DNA from: Rhodococcus_G sp042754225 | GTDB taxonomy: Bacteria; Actinomycetota; Actinomycetes; Mycobacteriales; Mycobacteriaceae | Length of the DNA: 5,961 nucleotides | NCBI RefSeq assembly: GCF_042754225.1 | Contig: NZ_JBHZAH010000185.1 | Location: forward strand, 1 to 5,961 | Direction: 5' to 3' | Shown: positions 1 to 5,231 of the stretch, piece by piece | How the letters are laid out: each line of letters opens with the position of its first letter | Numbering within the stretch: position 1 is the stretch's first letter | Position numbers and translations under genes: made by a program | Notes under the pieces: generated by a model | Databases searched by the model: none | What the model was told of the DNA's origin: nothing | Seen by the model: only the letters and a program-made list of their open reading frames with translations

Positions 1-26
1 GATGTGGAGTCCCGGGACTCCGCATC
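1..26. terminator. Near-perfect inverted repeat downstream of mtrP, candidate terminator
   Basis: Positions 1-13 and 14-26 are inverted copies with a single mismatch (positions 5 and 22). The inner 16 bases (6-21, GGAGTCCCGGGACTCC) are a perfect palindrome. It begins 20 bases beyond the methyltransferase stop codon, where a transcription terminator for that minus-strand gene is expected. No T-run is visible, and the DNA beyond position 1 is missing, so a U-tract on the minus strand cannot be checked. Actinobacterial terminators often lack one. As plus-strand RNA the mismatch becomes a U-G pair, so it could also work for a gene arriving from the left. A palindromic protein-binding site is the alternative. 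Confidence 0.45.
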
Positions 27-46
27 GGCACCACTGCGCGGAGCGC

Positions 47-817
47 CTACCGCTTGCGCAGGACCAGGACGAGGTTCGAGACCAGCGCCTCGCGCAGCCA
101 GGGCAGCCGGACCATCCACCACGCCCACCTCGGGTGGTAGCGCGGGAAGGCGGCCAGCACGTCGCCTCCGGTCTGGGACTTCGCCCACCGCAGGCCGTCC
201 GCCGCGCCGATGGCGAAAAGCGAGACCCCGTATCGGTTCTTGGGTTCGCGGCCGTTCTTGCGGGCGTACCGCCGGGCGGCGTACTCGCCGCCGAGGAAGT
301 GCCACGGTCCGGTCTCGTGCCCGCCGAACGGTCCCCACCACAGCGTGTAGGAGAGCACCACCATCCCGCCCGGCTTGGTCACGCGGAGCATCTCGTCGGC
401 CATCGTCCACGGCTCGGGGACGTGCTCGGCCACGTTGGAGGAGAAGCAGATGTCGACGCTGTCGTCGCGCAGTGGCAGCGCCATCCCGGACCCGCGGATG
501 CCGCCGTGGCTGGGCAGGCCGGCCGCGTGCATCTCGGCCGGGTCCGGCTCGACCGGCACGTACCGGGCGCCGGCTCCGCGGAACGCGTCCGCGAAATAGC
601 CGGGGCCGCCGCCGACGTCGAGGACGGTCCGACCGTCCAGGCTCTGCCCCGTCGTCCCCGCGTACAGGTCCTCGATCAGCTCGAGCGAGTCGCCGGCCAG
701 CGCGCCGTAGAAGCGGTCCGGGTCGGACTGCTCGTAACGGAAGTCCGAGAGCAGTCCCACCGACCGCCGGAGGGTGGCCCGACGGGCGAAGATGCGGGTC
801 ACGGGGAGCGCGGTCAC
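47..817 (-). CDS. mtrP: Class I SAM-dependent methyltransferase, MtrP/Rv0224c family
   Basis: Predicted cytoplasmic methyltransferase of 256 residues, close to the roughly 254 of M. tuberculosis Rv0224c. Counting from the GTG at 817, the SAM-binding motif I (VLDVGGGPGYF) lies at residues 65-75 and the acidic loop residue at Glu90 (VEPD). A motif II/III region (DDSVDICFSSNVAEHV) lies at 118-133 and a KPGG turn at 148-151, the usual Methyltransf_11 order. The N-terminal FARRATLRRS and C-terminal SNLVLVL blocks match Rv0224c as I remember it. In C. glutamicum the family member MtrP is needed for acetylation-dependent transport of trehalose monomycolate; its methyl acceptor is unknown to me. I chose GTG 817 because a TAGGGT -10 element lies 8 bases upstream. 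TTG 826 (259 residues) overlaps that element, and GTG 802 is also possible. It is divergent from the glycosyltransferase gene. Family is certain, orthology likely. Confidence 0.9.
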   Translation of the reverse strand: MTALPVTRIFARRATLRRSVGLLSDFRYEQSDPDRFYGALAGDSLELIEDLYAGTTGQSLDGRTVLDVGGGPGYFADAFRGAGARYVPVEPDPAEMHAAGLPSHGGIRGSGMALPLRDDSVDICFSSNVAEHVPEPWTMADEMLRVTKPGGMVVLSYTLWWGPFGGHETGPWHFLGGEYAARRYARKNGREPKNRYGVSLFAIGAADGLRWAKSQTGGDVLAAFPRYHPRWAWWMVRLPWLREALVSNLVLVLRKR

Positions 818-825
818 GGGAGGCA

Positions 826-831
826 ACCCTA
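826..831 (-). promoter_or_regulatory. Candidate -10 element (TAGGGT) for the methyltransferase gene
   Basis: The minus strand reads TAGGGT at 831 to 826, matching the actinobacterial TANNNT -10 consensus. Eight bases separate it from GTG 817, which would place the transcript start at or within 2-3 bases of that codon, a leaderless arrangement. No convincing -35 box is seen. The AGGG inside the same element could instead act as a weak ribosome binding site, 9 bases from GTG 817. Either reading supports GTG 817 over TTG 826. Confidence 0.4.
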
Positions 832-879
832 GCGAGCGGCGTCGCGACCCCGCGCCGCGGCCGGAGGTAACGAAACCTC

Positions 880-902
880 AGGAGGCCGCCAGCCGATATG
901 GT
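880..902 (+). promoter_or_regulatory. Upstream AGGAGG and TATGGT -10-like element before the glycosyltransferase
   Basis: AGGAGG at 880-885 lies 12 bases before ATG 898, rather far for a Shine-Dalgarno sequence. TATGGT at 897-902 fits the TANNNT -10 pattern and overlaps that ATG. If TATGGT is the -10, transcription would start near 909 and ATG 898 would not be in the message, leaving GTG 952 as the start behind a leader of about 43 bases. No clear -35 box is present. Promoter assignment is tentative. Confidence 0.25.
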
Positions 903-941
903 GAGCAGCGGCCGCGCCGCGGTCGTGACATCCGACGGTCC

Positions 942-946
942 AGGAG
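942..946 (+). promoter_or_regulatory. Shine-Dalgarno AGGAG deciding start GTG 952
   Basis: AGGAG ends 5 bases before GTG 952, good spacing for a ribosome binding site. It favours GTG 952 over the in-frame ATG 898. The protein would then begin MREVLLLCWRD, which lines up with the N-terminus of Rv0225 as I recall it. Confidence 0.55.
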
Positions 947-951
947 AAGTC

Positions 952-2181
952 GTGCGCGAGGTTCTGTTGCTGTGCTGGCGCGACACCGGGCACCCACAGG
1001 GCGGCGGCAGCGAGCGCTATCTCGAGCAGGTCGGTGCCGGCCTCGCCGAGCGCGGCATCAAGGTCACCCTCCGTACCGCCCGCTATCCCGGCGCCCCGCG
1101 CGAGGAGACCGTCGACGGCATCCGGATCAGCCGCGGCGGCGGACGGTTCACCGTCTACCCGCGCGCGCTGGCCGCGATCGCCGCAGGCCGGTTCGGCTTC
1201 GGACCGCTCAAGGGCATCTCGCCCGACGCGGTGATCGACACCCAGAACGGCATCCCGTTCTTCGCGCGGGTGGTCGCGGGTGCGCCGATCACCGTGCTGG
1301 TGCACCACTGCCACCGCGAGCAGTGGCCGGTCGCCGGACGACTGATCGGGCGCATCGGCTGGTGGGTCGAGTCGGTGCTGTCGCCGCGGGTGCACCGCCG
1401 CAACCAGTACCTGACCGTCTCGCTGCCGTCCGCCGAGGAACTGTCCGCGCTCGGCGTCGACACGGAGCGGGTCGCGGTGGTCCGCAACGGCGCCGACACC
1501 GTGCCCCCGACCGTCCGCTCCGGTGACGACGCCACCCGCACCGAGCACCCGAGCATCTGCGTGCTCTCGCGGCTGGTGCCGCACAAGCAGATCGAGGACG
1601 CCCTCGCCGCCGTCGCCACGCTGCGGGCCCGCAACCCCGGACTGCACCTCGACGTCATCGGCGGCGGCTGGTGGGAGGAGAACCTGCGCGGGCACGCCCA
1701 CGAGCTCGGCATCGCCGACGCGGTGACCTTCCACGGGCACGTCGACGAGGAACGCAAGCACGAGTTGCTCTCTCGCGCCTGGGTTCACGTGATGCCGTCG
1801 CGCAAGGAGGGCTGGGGGCTCGCGGTGATCGAGGCGGCCCTGCACGGCGTCCCGACCGTCGGCTACCGCAGCTCGCGGGGCCTGACCGACTCGATCGTCG
1901 ACGGGGTGACCGGACTGGTCGTCGGCGGCGAGATCGCGGGCACCACCGACGAGGTGGGCGCGCTGACCGACGCCGTCGAGCTGTTGCTGGTGGACGCCGA
2001 GCGCCGCGCCGAGCTCGGCGAGAAGGCGCGCGGGCGGGCCGCGGAGTTCTCCTGGACGCAGACCGCGGCTGGGGTGCACACGGTGCTCGCCGAATCCGCT
2101 GCGGGCCGGTACGTCTCAGGCCTGATCGGACCGGTTCCGGCGGTACCCGCCGAGTACGCAGCCGAGCGCGCCGCCGGCTAG
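952..2181 (+). CDS. GT4-type (GT-B fold) glycosyltransferase, Rv0225 family
   Basis: Predicted cytoplasmic, membrane-associated retaining glycosyltransferase of 409 residues that transfers a sugar from an activated donor; donor and acceptor are unknown. The N-terminal Rossmann half begins VLLLCWRD, followed by the GGGSE loop at residues 17-21 that is typical of GT4 enzymes. A VHHCHREQWP block lies at 116-126. The donor half carries SRLVPHKQ (206-213, with Arg207 and Lys212 as likely phosphate-binding residues), FHGHVD (260-265), and the EX7E motif with Glu286 and Glu294 in KEGWGLAVIEAALHG. The motif blocks and length resemble Rv0225 (about 384 residues in my memory). The start is GTG 952, chosen on its Shine-Dalgarno; ATG 898 would add 18 poorly conserved-looking residues. 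The last 21 codons overlap the converging membrane-protein gene. It shares a divergent control region with mtrP, suggesting joint envelope-glycolipid work. Confidence 0.9.
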   Translation: MREVLLLCWRDTGHPQGGGSERYLEQVGAGLAERGIKVTLRTARYPGAPREETVDGIRISRGGGRFTVYPRALAAIAAGRFGFGPLKGISPDAVIDTQNGIPFFARVVAGAPITVLVHHCHREQWPVAGRLIGRIGWWVESVLSPRVHRRNQYLTVSLPSAEELSALGVDTERVAVVRNGADTVPPTVRSGDDATRTEHPSICVLSRLVPHKQIEDALAAVATLRARNPGLHLDVIGGGWWEENLRGHAHELGIADAVTFHGHVDEERKHELLSRAWVHVMPSRKEGWGLAVIEAALHGVPTVGYRSSRGLTDSIVDGVTGLVVGGEIAGTTDEVGALTDAVELLLVDAERRAELGEKARGRAAEFSWTQTAAGVHTVLAESAAGRYVSGLIGPVPAVPAEYAAERAAG

Positions 2182-3930
2182 CAGCGCCGCCCACACCAGG
2201 TGTGCGGCGATCGACGCGGCCCGGGCGCCCGAGCGGTCCGGGGGCGGTACCACCTGGCCGGGCACCCGGTACAGCGCCAGGTGCTCGTCGCCGACCACTG
2301 GCTCCAACCGCACGAGCGTCTCCTCGGCGAGATCGAGCGGCCCGGCCGAGTCCCGTTCGACGAGCACCCAGCCGACCCCGAGATCCGACAGGTGCTGCGG
2401 GTCGAGCCCGAAGAGCAGCGCCGCCTCGATCTGTTCGGCGCGCGCGCCCTCGCCGCCGATCTCGATTCGGCCGCCGCCGGTGAAGGTGGGCTCCCGATAC
2501 GGGCCGACGATCAGCCGGCCGGTCTGCGGCACGTCGAGCGGCAGCATGCGCGGCGCCGGATCGAGGACCGGGGCGGTCCCGGCATAGGGGAACCGGCGGA
2601 ATGTCCCGGCGGGCAGCACCGCGACGTCGCCCTCCTGCCCGTCGAGCGCGGCCGCGACGGCGGCCCACGACGGTGGGTAGTGCACCGGGCGCAGCGCCCC
2701 GCCGACGCCCCACGCCAGGTCGGGCAGCGCGATCAGGAGCGCGAAGATCGCGATCGCGGCGGCCGCCGTCGATCGCGCCGGAGCGGTGCCGGCGGCCGTC
2801 GGGAGCCCCGCGCGATCGCGACTCCGCAGCGCCCCCACCCCAGCGGCCGCGGCCAGCGCATAGAACGGGACCGCCAGCGCCACCCACTTCTGGGCGTCGC
2901 GCAGCAGTCCGGTGCCGGGCACGTGTGCCACCGCCCACTCGCCGGTCCGCAACCCCCAGGCGGTGGCGCCCAGCGCGGGCAGCACGACGGCCAGCGCGGC
3001 GACGACGGCCAGCGCGACGAGCACCGGATTGCCCCGCCGGCGCCACAGCGCCGGCAGCCCGCACGCGACGATCGCCAGCACGACGACGGTCCCGGCCACC
3101 GCCCAGAGTCCGGATCGACTGCCCGGCACCGCCTCCGAGTTCCAGATCCCGCCGAGTCCGGTGAGGCTGCCGAGGGTCCCGAGGCCGGGTTCTGCGCGGG
3201 CGGCGAACGCCGCCACCCCCGACGGGTCCGAGCCCTGCGCCCCGGCACCGGACAGCGCGGTCGCGGTCAGCCACGGCGCCGACGCGAGGACGGCGAGCGT
3301 CGCCGTCACCGCCAGCCGCGACCACCGCGCGCCGGTCCCGCCGGGCGACGCCGCGAGGACCAGCGCGAGCGTCGCGGCGAGCAGGGCGCCGGTCGGGGTC
3401 AGGGCCGCCGCGGCCAGGGTCAGGGCGAGCGGACTCCACGACCGCCACGACCACGGCGCGCGCGTGCGCCGCAGGCGCAGCACCGCCAGGACGGTCCACG
3501 GCAGCGCGGCGTAGCCGGCGAGCAGGCTCCAATGCCCCTGCAGCAGTCGCTCGGCGACGTACGGGTTCCACAACGTCACCGTCGACGCGAGCAGCTGCCC
3601 GCCCATCCCGACAGTCGGGAGCAACGCGGCCACCATTCGGGCCGCGCCCCATCCGGCCAGCCACAGCGCCACCAGCAGGATCGCCTTGACCACCACACCG
3701 CCGTCCACCACCGCGGAGAGCACCGCCAGCAACGCATCCTGCGGGACCGCGCGCGCGGCCGCGTCGGTCAGGCCCAGCGCCGAGTCGGTCGGGTACGACC
3801 GCGGGGTGCTCACGGCGTCACGCAGCAGCAGGTAGCCGGGGCCGAGCAGCGGTCCCAGGATCAGTGTGGCCAAGGCCAGGCTGTAGAGGGCGGGCACCGC
3901 CCGGGAGAGCCCCGCGGGCCGCGCGATCAT
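2116..3930 (-). CDS. Polytopic membrane protein, Rv0226c family, possible GT-C-like glycosyltransferase
   Basis: A 604-residue integral membrane protein. Hydrophobic segments lie near residues 13-36, 78-104, 135-152, 166-194, 205-224, 275-296, 301-324, 348-368 and 388-406. A mostly hydrophilic stretch (about 411-572) follows, then a last segment (573-596) and a basic tail (YRRNR). I count about ten helices. Distinctive blocks are RDAVSTPRSY (37-46, just after helix 1, with acidic Asp38), NPYVAERLLQGHWSLL (122-137), GGIWNSE (260-266) and LLRDAQKW (342-349). They match Rv0226c as I recall it. The acidic residue after the first helix, the many helices and the large probably extracytoplasmic domain resemble GT-C enzymes such as AftD that use polyprenyl-phosphate sugars. 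That function is inference. ATG 3930 is favoured by a TACTGT element 6 bases upstream; the longer upstream reading is Arg/Pro-rich and lies opposite the flippase gene. Its 3' end overlaps the glycosyltransferase gene by 66 bases. Confidence 0.87.
   Translation of the reverse strand: MIARPAGLSRAVPALYSLALATLILGPLLGPGYLLLRDAVSTPRSYPTDSALGLTDAAARAVPQDALLAVLSAVVDGGVVVKAILLVALWLAGWGAARMVAALLPTVGMGGQLLASTVTLWNPYVAERLLQGHWSLLAGYAALPWTVLAVLRLRRTRAPWSWRSWSPLALTLAAAALTPTGALLAATLALVLAASPGGTGARWSRLAVTATLAVLASAPWLTATALSGAGAQGSDPSGVAAFAARAEPGLGTLGSLTGLGGIWNSEAVPGSRSGLWAVAGTVVVLAIVACGLPALWRRRGNPVLVALAVVAALAVVLPALGATAWGLRTGEWAVAHVPGTGLLRDAQKWVALAVPFYALAAAAGVGALRSRDRAGLPTAAGTAPARSTAAAAIAIFALLIALPDLAWGVGGALRPVHYPPSWAAVAAALDGQEGDVAVLPAGTFRRFPYAGTAPVLDPAPRMLPLDVPQTGRLIVGPYREPTFTGGGRIEIGGEGARAEQIEAALLFGLDPQHLSDLGVGWVLVERDSAGPLDLAEETLVRLEPVVGDEHLALYRVPGQVVPPPDRSGARAASIAAHLVWAALLAGGALGCVLGGYRRNRSDQA
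2185..2209 (+). terminator. Strong GC hairpin just after the glycosyltransferase stop codon
   Basis: CGCCGC at 2185-2190 pairs with GCGGCG at 2204-2209, and ACAC at 2193-2196 pairs with GTGT at 2200-2203. There is a 2-base CC bulge (2191-2192) and a CAG loop (2197-2199). The stem begins 4 bases after the stop at 2179-2181, where a terminator would be expected. No T-run follows. It lies inside the coding sequence of the opposing membrane-protein gene, so it may merely reflect codons there. Confidence 0.3.
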
Positions 3931-3936
3931 GGCTCG

Positions 3937-3942
3937 ACAGTA
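3937..3942 (-). promoter_or_regulatory. Candidate -10 element (TACTGT) for the membrane-protein gene, leaderless
   Basis: The minus strand reads TACTGT at 3942 to 3937, then six bases, then ATG at 3930. TANNNT with 6-7 bases before the initiation codon is the standard actinobacterial leaderless layout, with transcription starting at the A of ATG. No Shine-Dalgarno is seen upstream of this ATG, which agrees. The matching -35 would fall near 3960-3965, over the flippase start codon, and is weak. Confidence 0.5.
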
Positions 3943-3950
3943 GTGGGTGC

Positions 3951-3956
3951 GATCAT
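3951..3956 (+). promoter_or_regulatory. Possible -10 element (GATCAT) for the flippase gene
   Basis: GATCAT at 3951-3956 is followed by six bases and ATG 3963. It keeps the two most conserved -10 bases (A at position 2, T at position 6) but not the leading T. With no good Shine-Dalgarno before ATG 3963, a leaderless transcript is possible. The expected -35 region would overlap the start codon of the divergent gene. This is weaker than the TACTGT element on the other strand. Confidence 0.25.
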
Positions 3957-3962
3957 GGGCGG

Positions 3963-5231
3963 ATGACGCCTCGTACCCCCGCCACCACCGCGGTGGCCGG
4001 GATGACGATGGTGACCATCGGTTCGATGACGGCGAACGCGGCCTCGTACCTGCTGGCGGTGCTGGCCGCGTGGTGGCTGCGGCCCGCCGGGTACGGCGAG
4101 TTCGCGGCGCTGACGGCCTCGCAGCTGGTGCTCGCGGTGCCGGCGCTGGCCCTGCAGACCGTCGTGGCCCGTCAGGTGGTGCTCGGCGACGACCCCGCCG
4201 ACCTGCGCAGGCTCGGCACCCGCTGCGCGGTGATCGTCGCAGGACTGGCCGCACTGCTCGTCGCGCCGATCGCCGCCCTCCTCGACACCGGTGTCGCGGC
4301 GACGACGGCGGCGCTCCTCACCGCGCCGGTGCTGGTGCTGCTGTCCGGGGAACAGGGGTTGCTGCAGGGTGCCGGTCGGTTCGCGGCCCTGTCGGTGGTG
4401 CTCGCCTCGGCGGGGATCGGCAAGGTGGCGCCCGCGGTCGCGGTGCTGGCCCTCGGCGGCGGCCCCGGCGCCGCGCTGACCGCGTCCGCCGTCGGGACCG
4501 GTGCGGTGGCCGTGATGGCGCGGGTGGTCACCGGCGCCGGCCCGCGGCTCGCGCCGGTTCGCCCCGCGGTCGGGGTGGCGGCGGTGCTGCGGGCCTCGCA
4601 GGTCCAGCTCGCGCTGATCGTGCTGTCCTCGGTGGACGTCCTGCTCGCGCGGGTGGTGCTCGACGACGCGCACGCCGGCCAGTACGCGCTGGGTGCCGTC
4701 GCCGCGAAGGTCGCGTTCTGGCTGCCCGCGGCGGTCGGGGTGGTGCTGTACCCGAAGATGGCGAACCCCGAACATTCCGCGGCGGCGGTCCGCTCCGCGC
4801 TCGGCGTCCTCGTCGGGATCGGGGCCGTCGCGGTCGTCACGGCCGCCCTCGCGGCTCCGCTCGTGCCGGCGGTCCTGGGCGACGACTACGCGGCGGTGCA
4901 GGGACTGCTGTGGGTGTTCGCGCTGGACGGTGCGTGCCTGGCGGTGCTGCAGGGCGCACTGCTGTCCGCGATCGCGCGCGAGCGCACCCGGTTGGCGACG
5001 GTCGCCTGGGTGGGGCTGGCGGTCGAGGTGACGCTGATCCTCACGGTGGCGTCGAGCATGCGGCAACTGATCCTGATCACCGTGGCCTGCGCCGCGGCGA
5101 CGGCTGCGGTGGTGAGCGTCGCTGCGCTGCGCGGCGTCACAGCGACACCCCGACCTCCGCGAGCCGACGGCGCAACCGGACCTGGTGACCGCCCGGCCAG
5201 TAGACCCGACCGCAGTCCGGGCACTGACTGA
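3963..5231 (+). CDS. MOP-superfamily (Wzx/RfbX-like) polysaccharide or lipid-glycan flippase
   Basis: A 422-residue integral membrane protein with hydrophobic segments along almost its full length (about 12-14 expected for the family). The N-terminal helix pair carries the usual GYGEFAALTASQ turn (43-54). A central SSVDVLLARVVLDDAHAGQYALG block (222-244) and LPAAVGVVLYPKM (254-266) are typical of polysaccharide-export flippases, where the Asp after the helix and the AGxY turn recur. Such proteins move undecaprenyl- or decaprenyl-linked glycans across the inner membrane; the substrate here is unknown. ATG 3963 is chosen because it immediately precedes the helical region and leaves a 32-base gap to the divergent gene. 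ATG 4002 is an alternative, and frames starting further upstream run into the neighbour. The hydrophilic Pro/Arg-rich tail (about 392-422) is encoded opposite the 3' end of the Mut7-C gene. Proximity to two glycosyltransferase-like genes supports a role in envelope glycan export. Confidence 0.85.
   Translation: MTPRTPATTAVAGMTMVTIGSMTANAASYLLAVLAAWWLRPAGYGEFAALTASQLVLAVPALALQTVVARQVVLGDDPADLRRLGTRCAVIVAGLAALLVAPIAALLDTGVAATTAALLTAPVLVLLSGEQGLLQGAGRFAALSVVLASAGIGKVAPAVAVLALGGGPGAALTASAVGTGAVAVMARVVTGAGPRLAPVRPAVGVAAVLRASQVQLALIVLSSVDVLLARVVLDDAHAGQYALGAVAAKVAFWLPAAVGVVLYPKMANPEHSAAAVRSALGVLVGIGAVAVVTAALAAPLVPAVLGDDYAAVQGLLWVFALDGACLAVLQGALLSAIARERTRLATVAWVGLAVEVTLILTVASSMRQLILITVACAAATAAVVSVAALRGVTATPRPPRADGATGPGDRPASRPDRSPGTD

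Larger units (their letters stand above)
3923..3958. repeat. Direct repeat GCGATCATGG flanking the divergent promoter
   Basis: The 10-base word GCGATCATGG occurs at 3923-3932 and again at 3949-3958, an offset of 26 bases (about 2.5 helical turns). The copies bracket the 16 bases between them. The first covers the start codon of the minus-strand membrane protein, and the second lies just before the flippase start. It may be a pair of operator half-sites, or chance in a short region. Confidence 0.4.

Noticed and set aside
829..2079. Minus-strand frame of 416 codons opposite the glycosyltransferase
   Set aside because: It lacks conserved motifs and has shadow-frame composition, while the plus strand carries GGGSE and EX7E motifs in the right order.
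2116..2152. Small palindromes TCAGGCCTGA (2116-2125) and a CGGCGG/CCGCCG stem (2138-2152) in the gene overlap
   Set aside because: Short GC-rich palindromes are common at this base composition, and neither has a T-run or other sign of function.
1655..3664. Minus-strand frame of 669 codons in another phase of the membrane-protein gene
   Set aside because: It is almost entirely Arg/Gly/Ala and low in complexity, a frame-shifted shadow of the real gene.
3864..3962. Upstream extension of the flippase to 3864
   Set aside because: It would run through the N-terminus of the divergent membrane-protein gene, and the added residues are Pro/Arg-rich with no family similarity that I can see.
2200..3966. 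Long plus-strand reading frame of 588 codons opposite the Rv0226c-family gene
   Set aside because: The translation is Arg/Gln/Gly/Pro-rich with no recognisable domain, typical of antisense frames in high-G+C DNA. The minus strand carries clear membrane-protein motifs.
3931..4254. N-terminal extension of the membrane protein to an ATG at 4254
   Set aside because: The extra 108 residues are Arg/Pro/Ser-rich, lie opposite the flippase N-terminus, and precede a natural signal-like first helix starting at ATG 3930.
5118..5146. 7-bp inverted repeat around the Mut7-C stop codon as a minus-strand terminator
   Set aside because: The loop is 15 bases, there is no T-run, and it sits in flippase codons, so the support is too weak.
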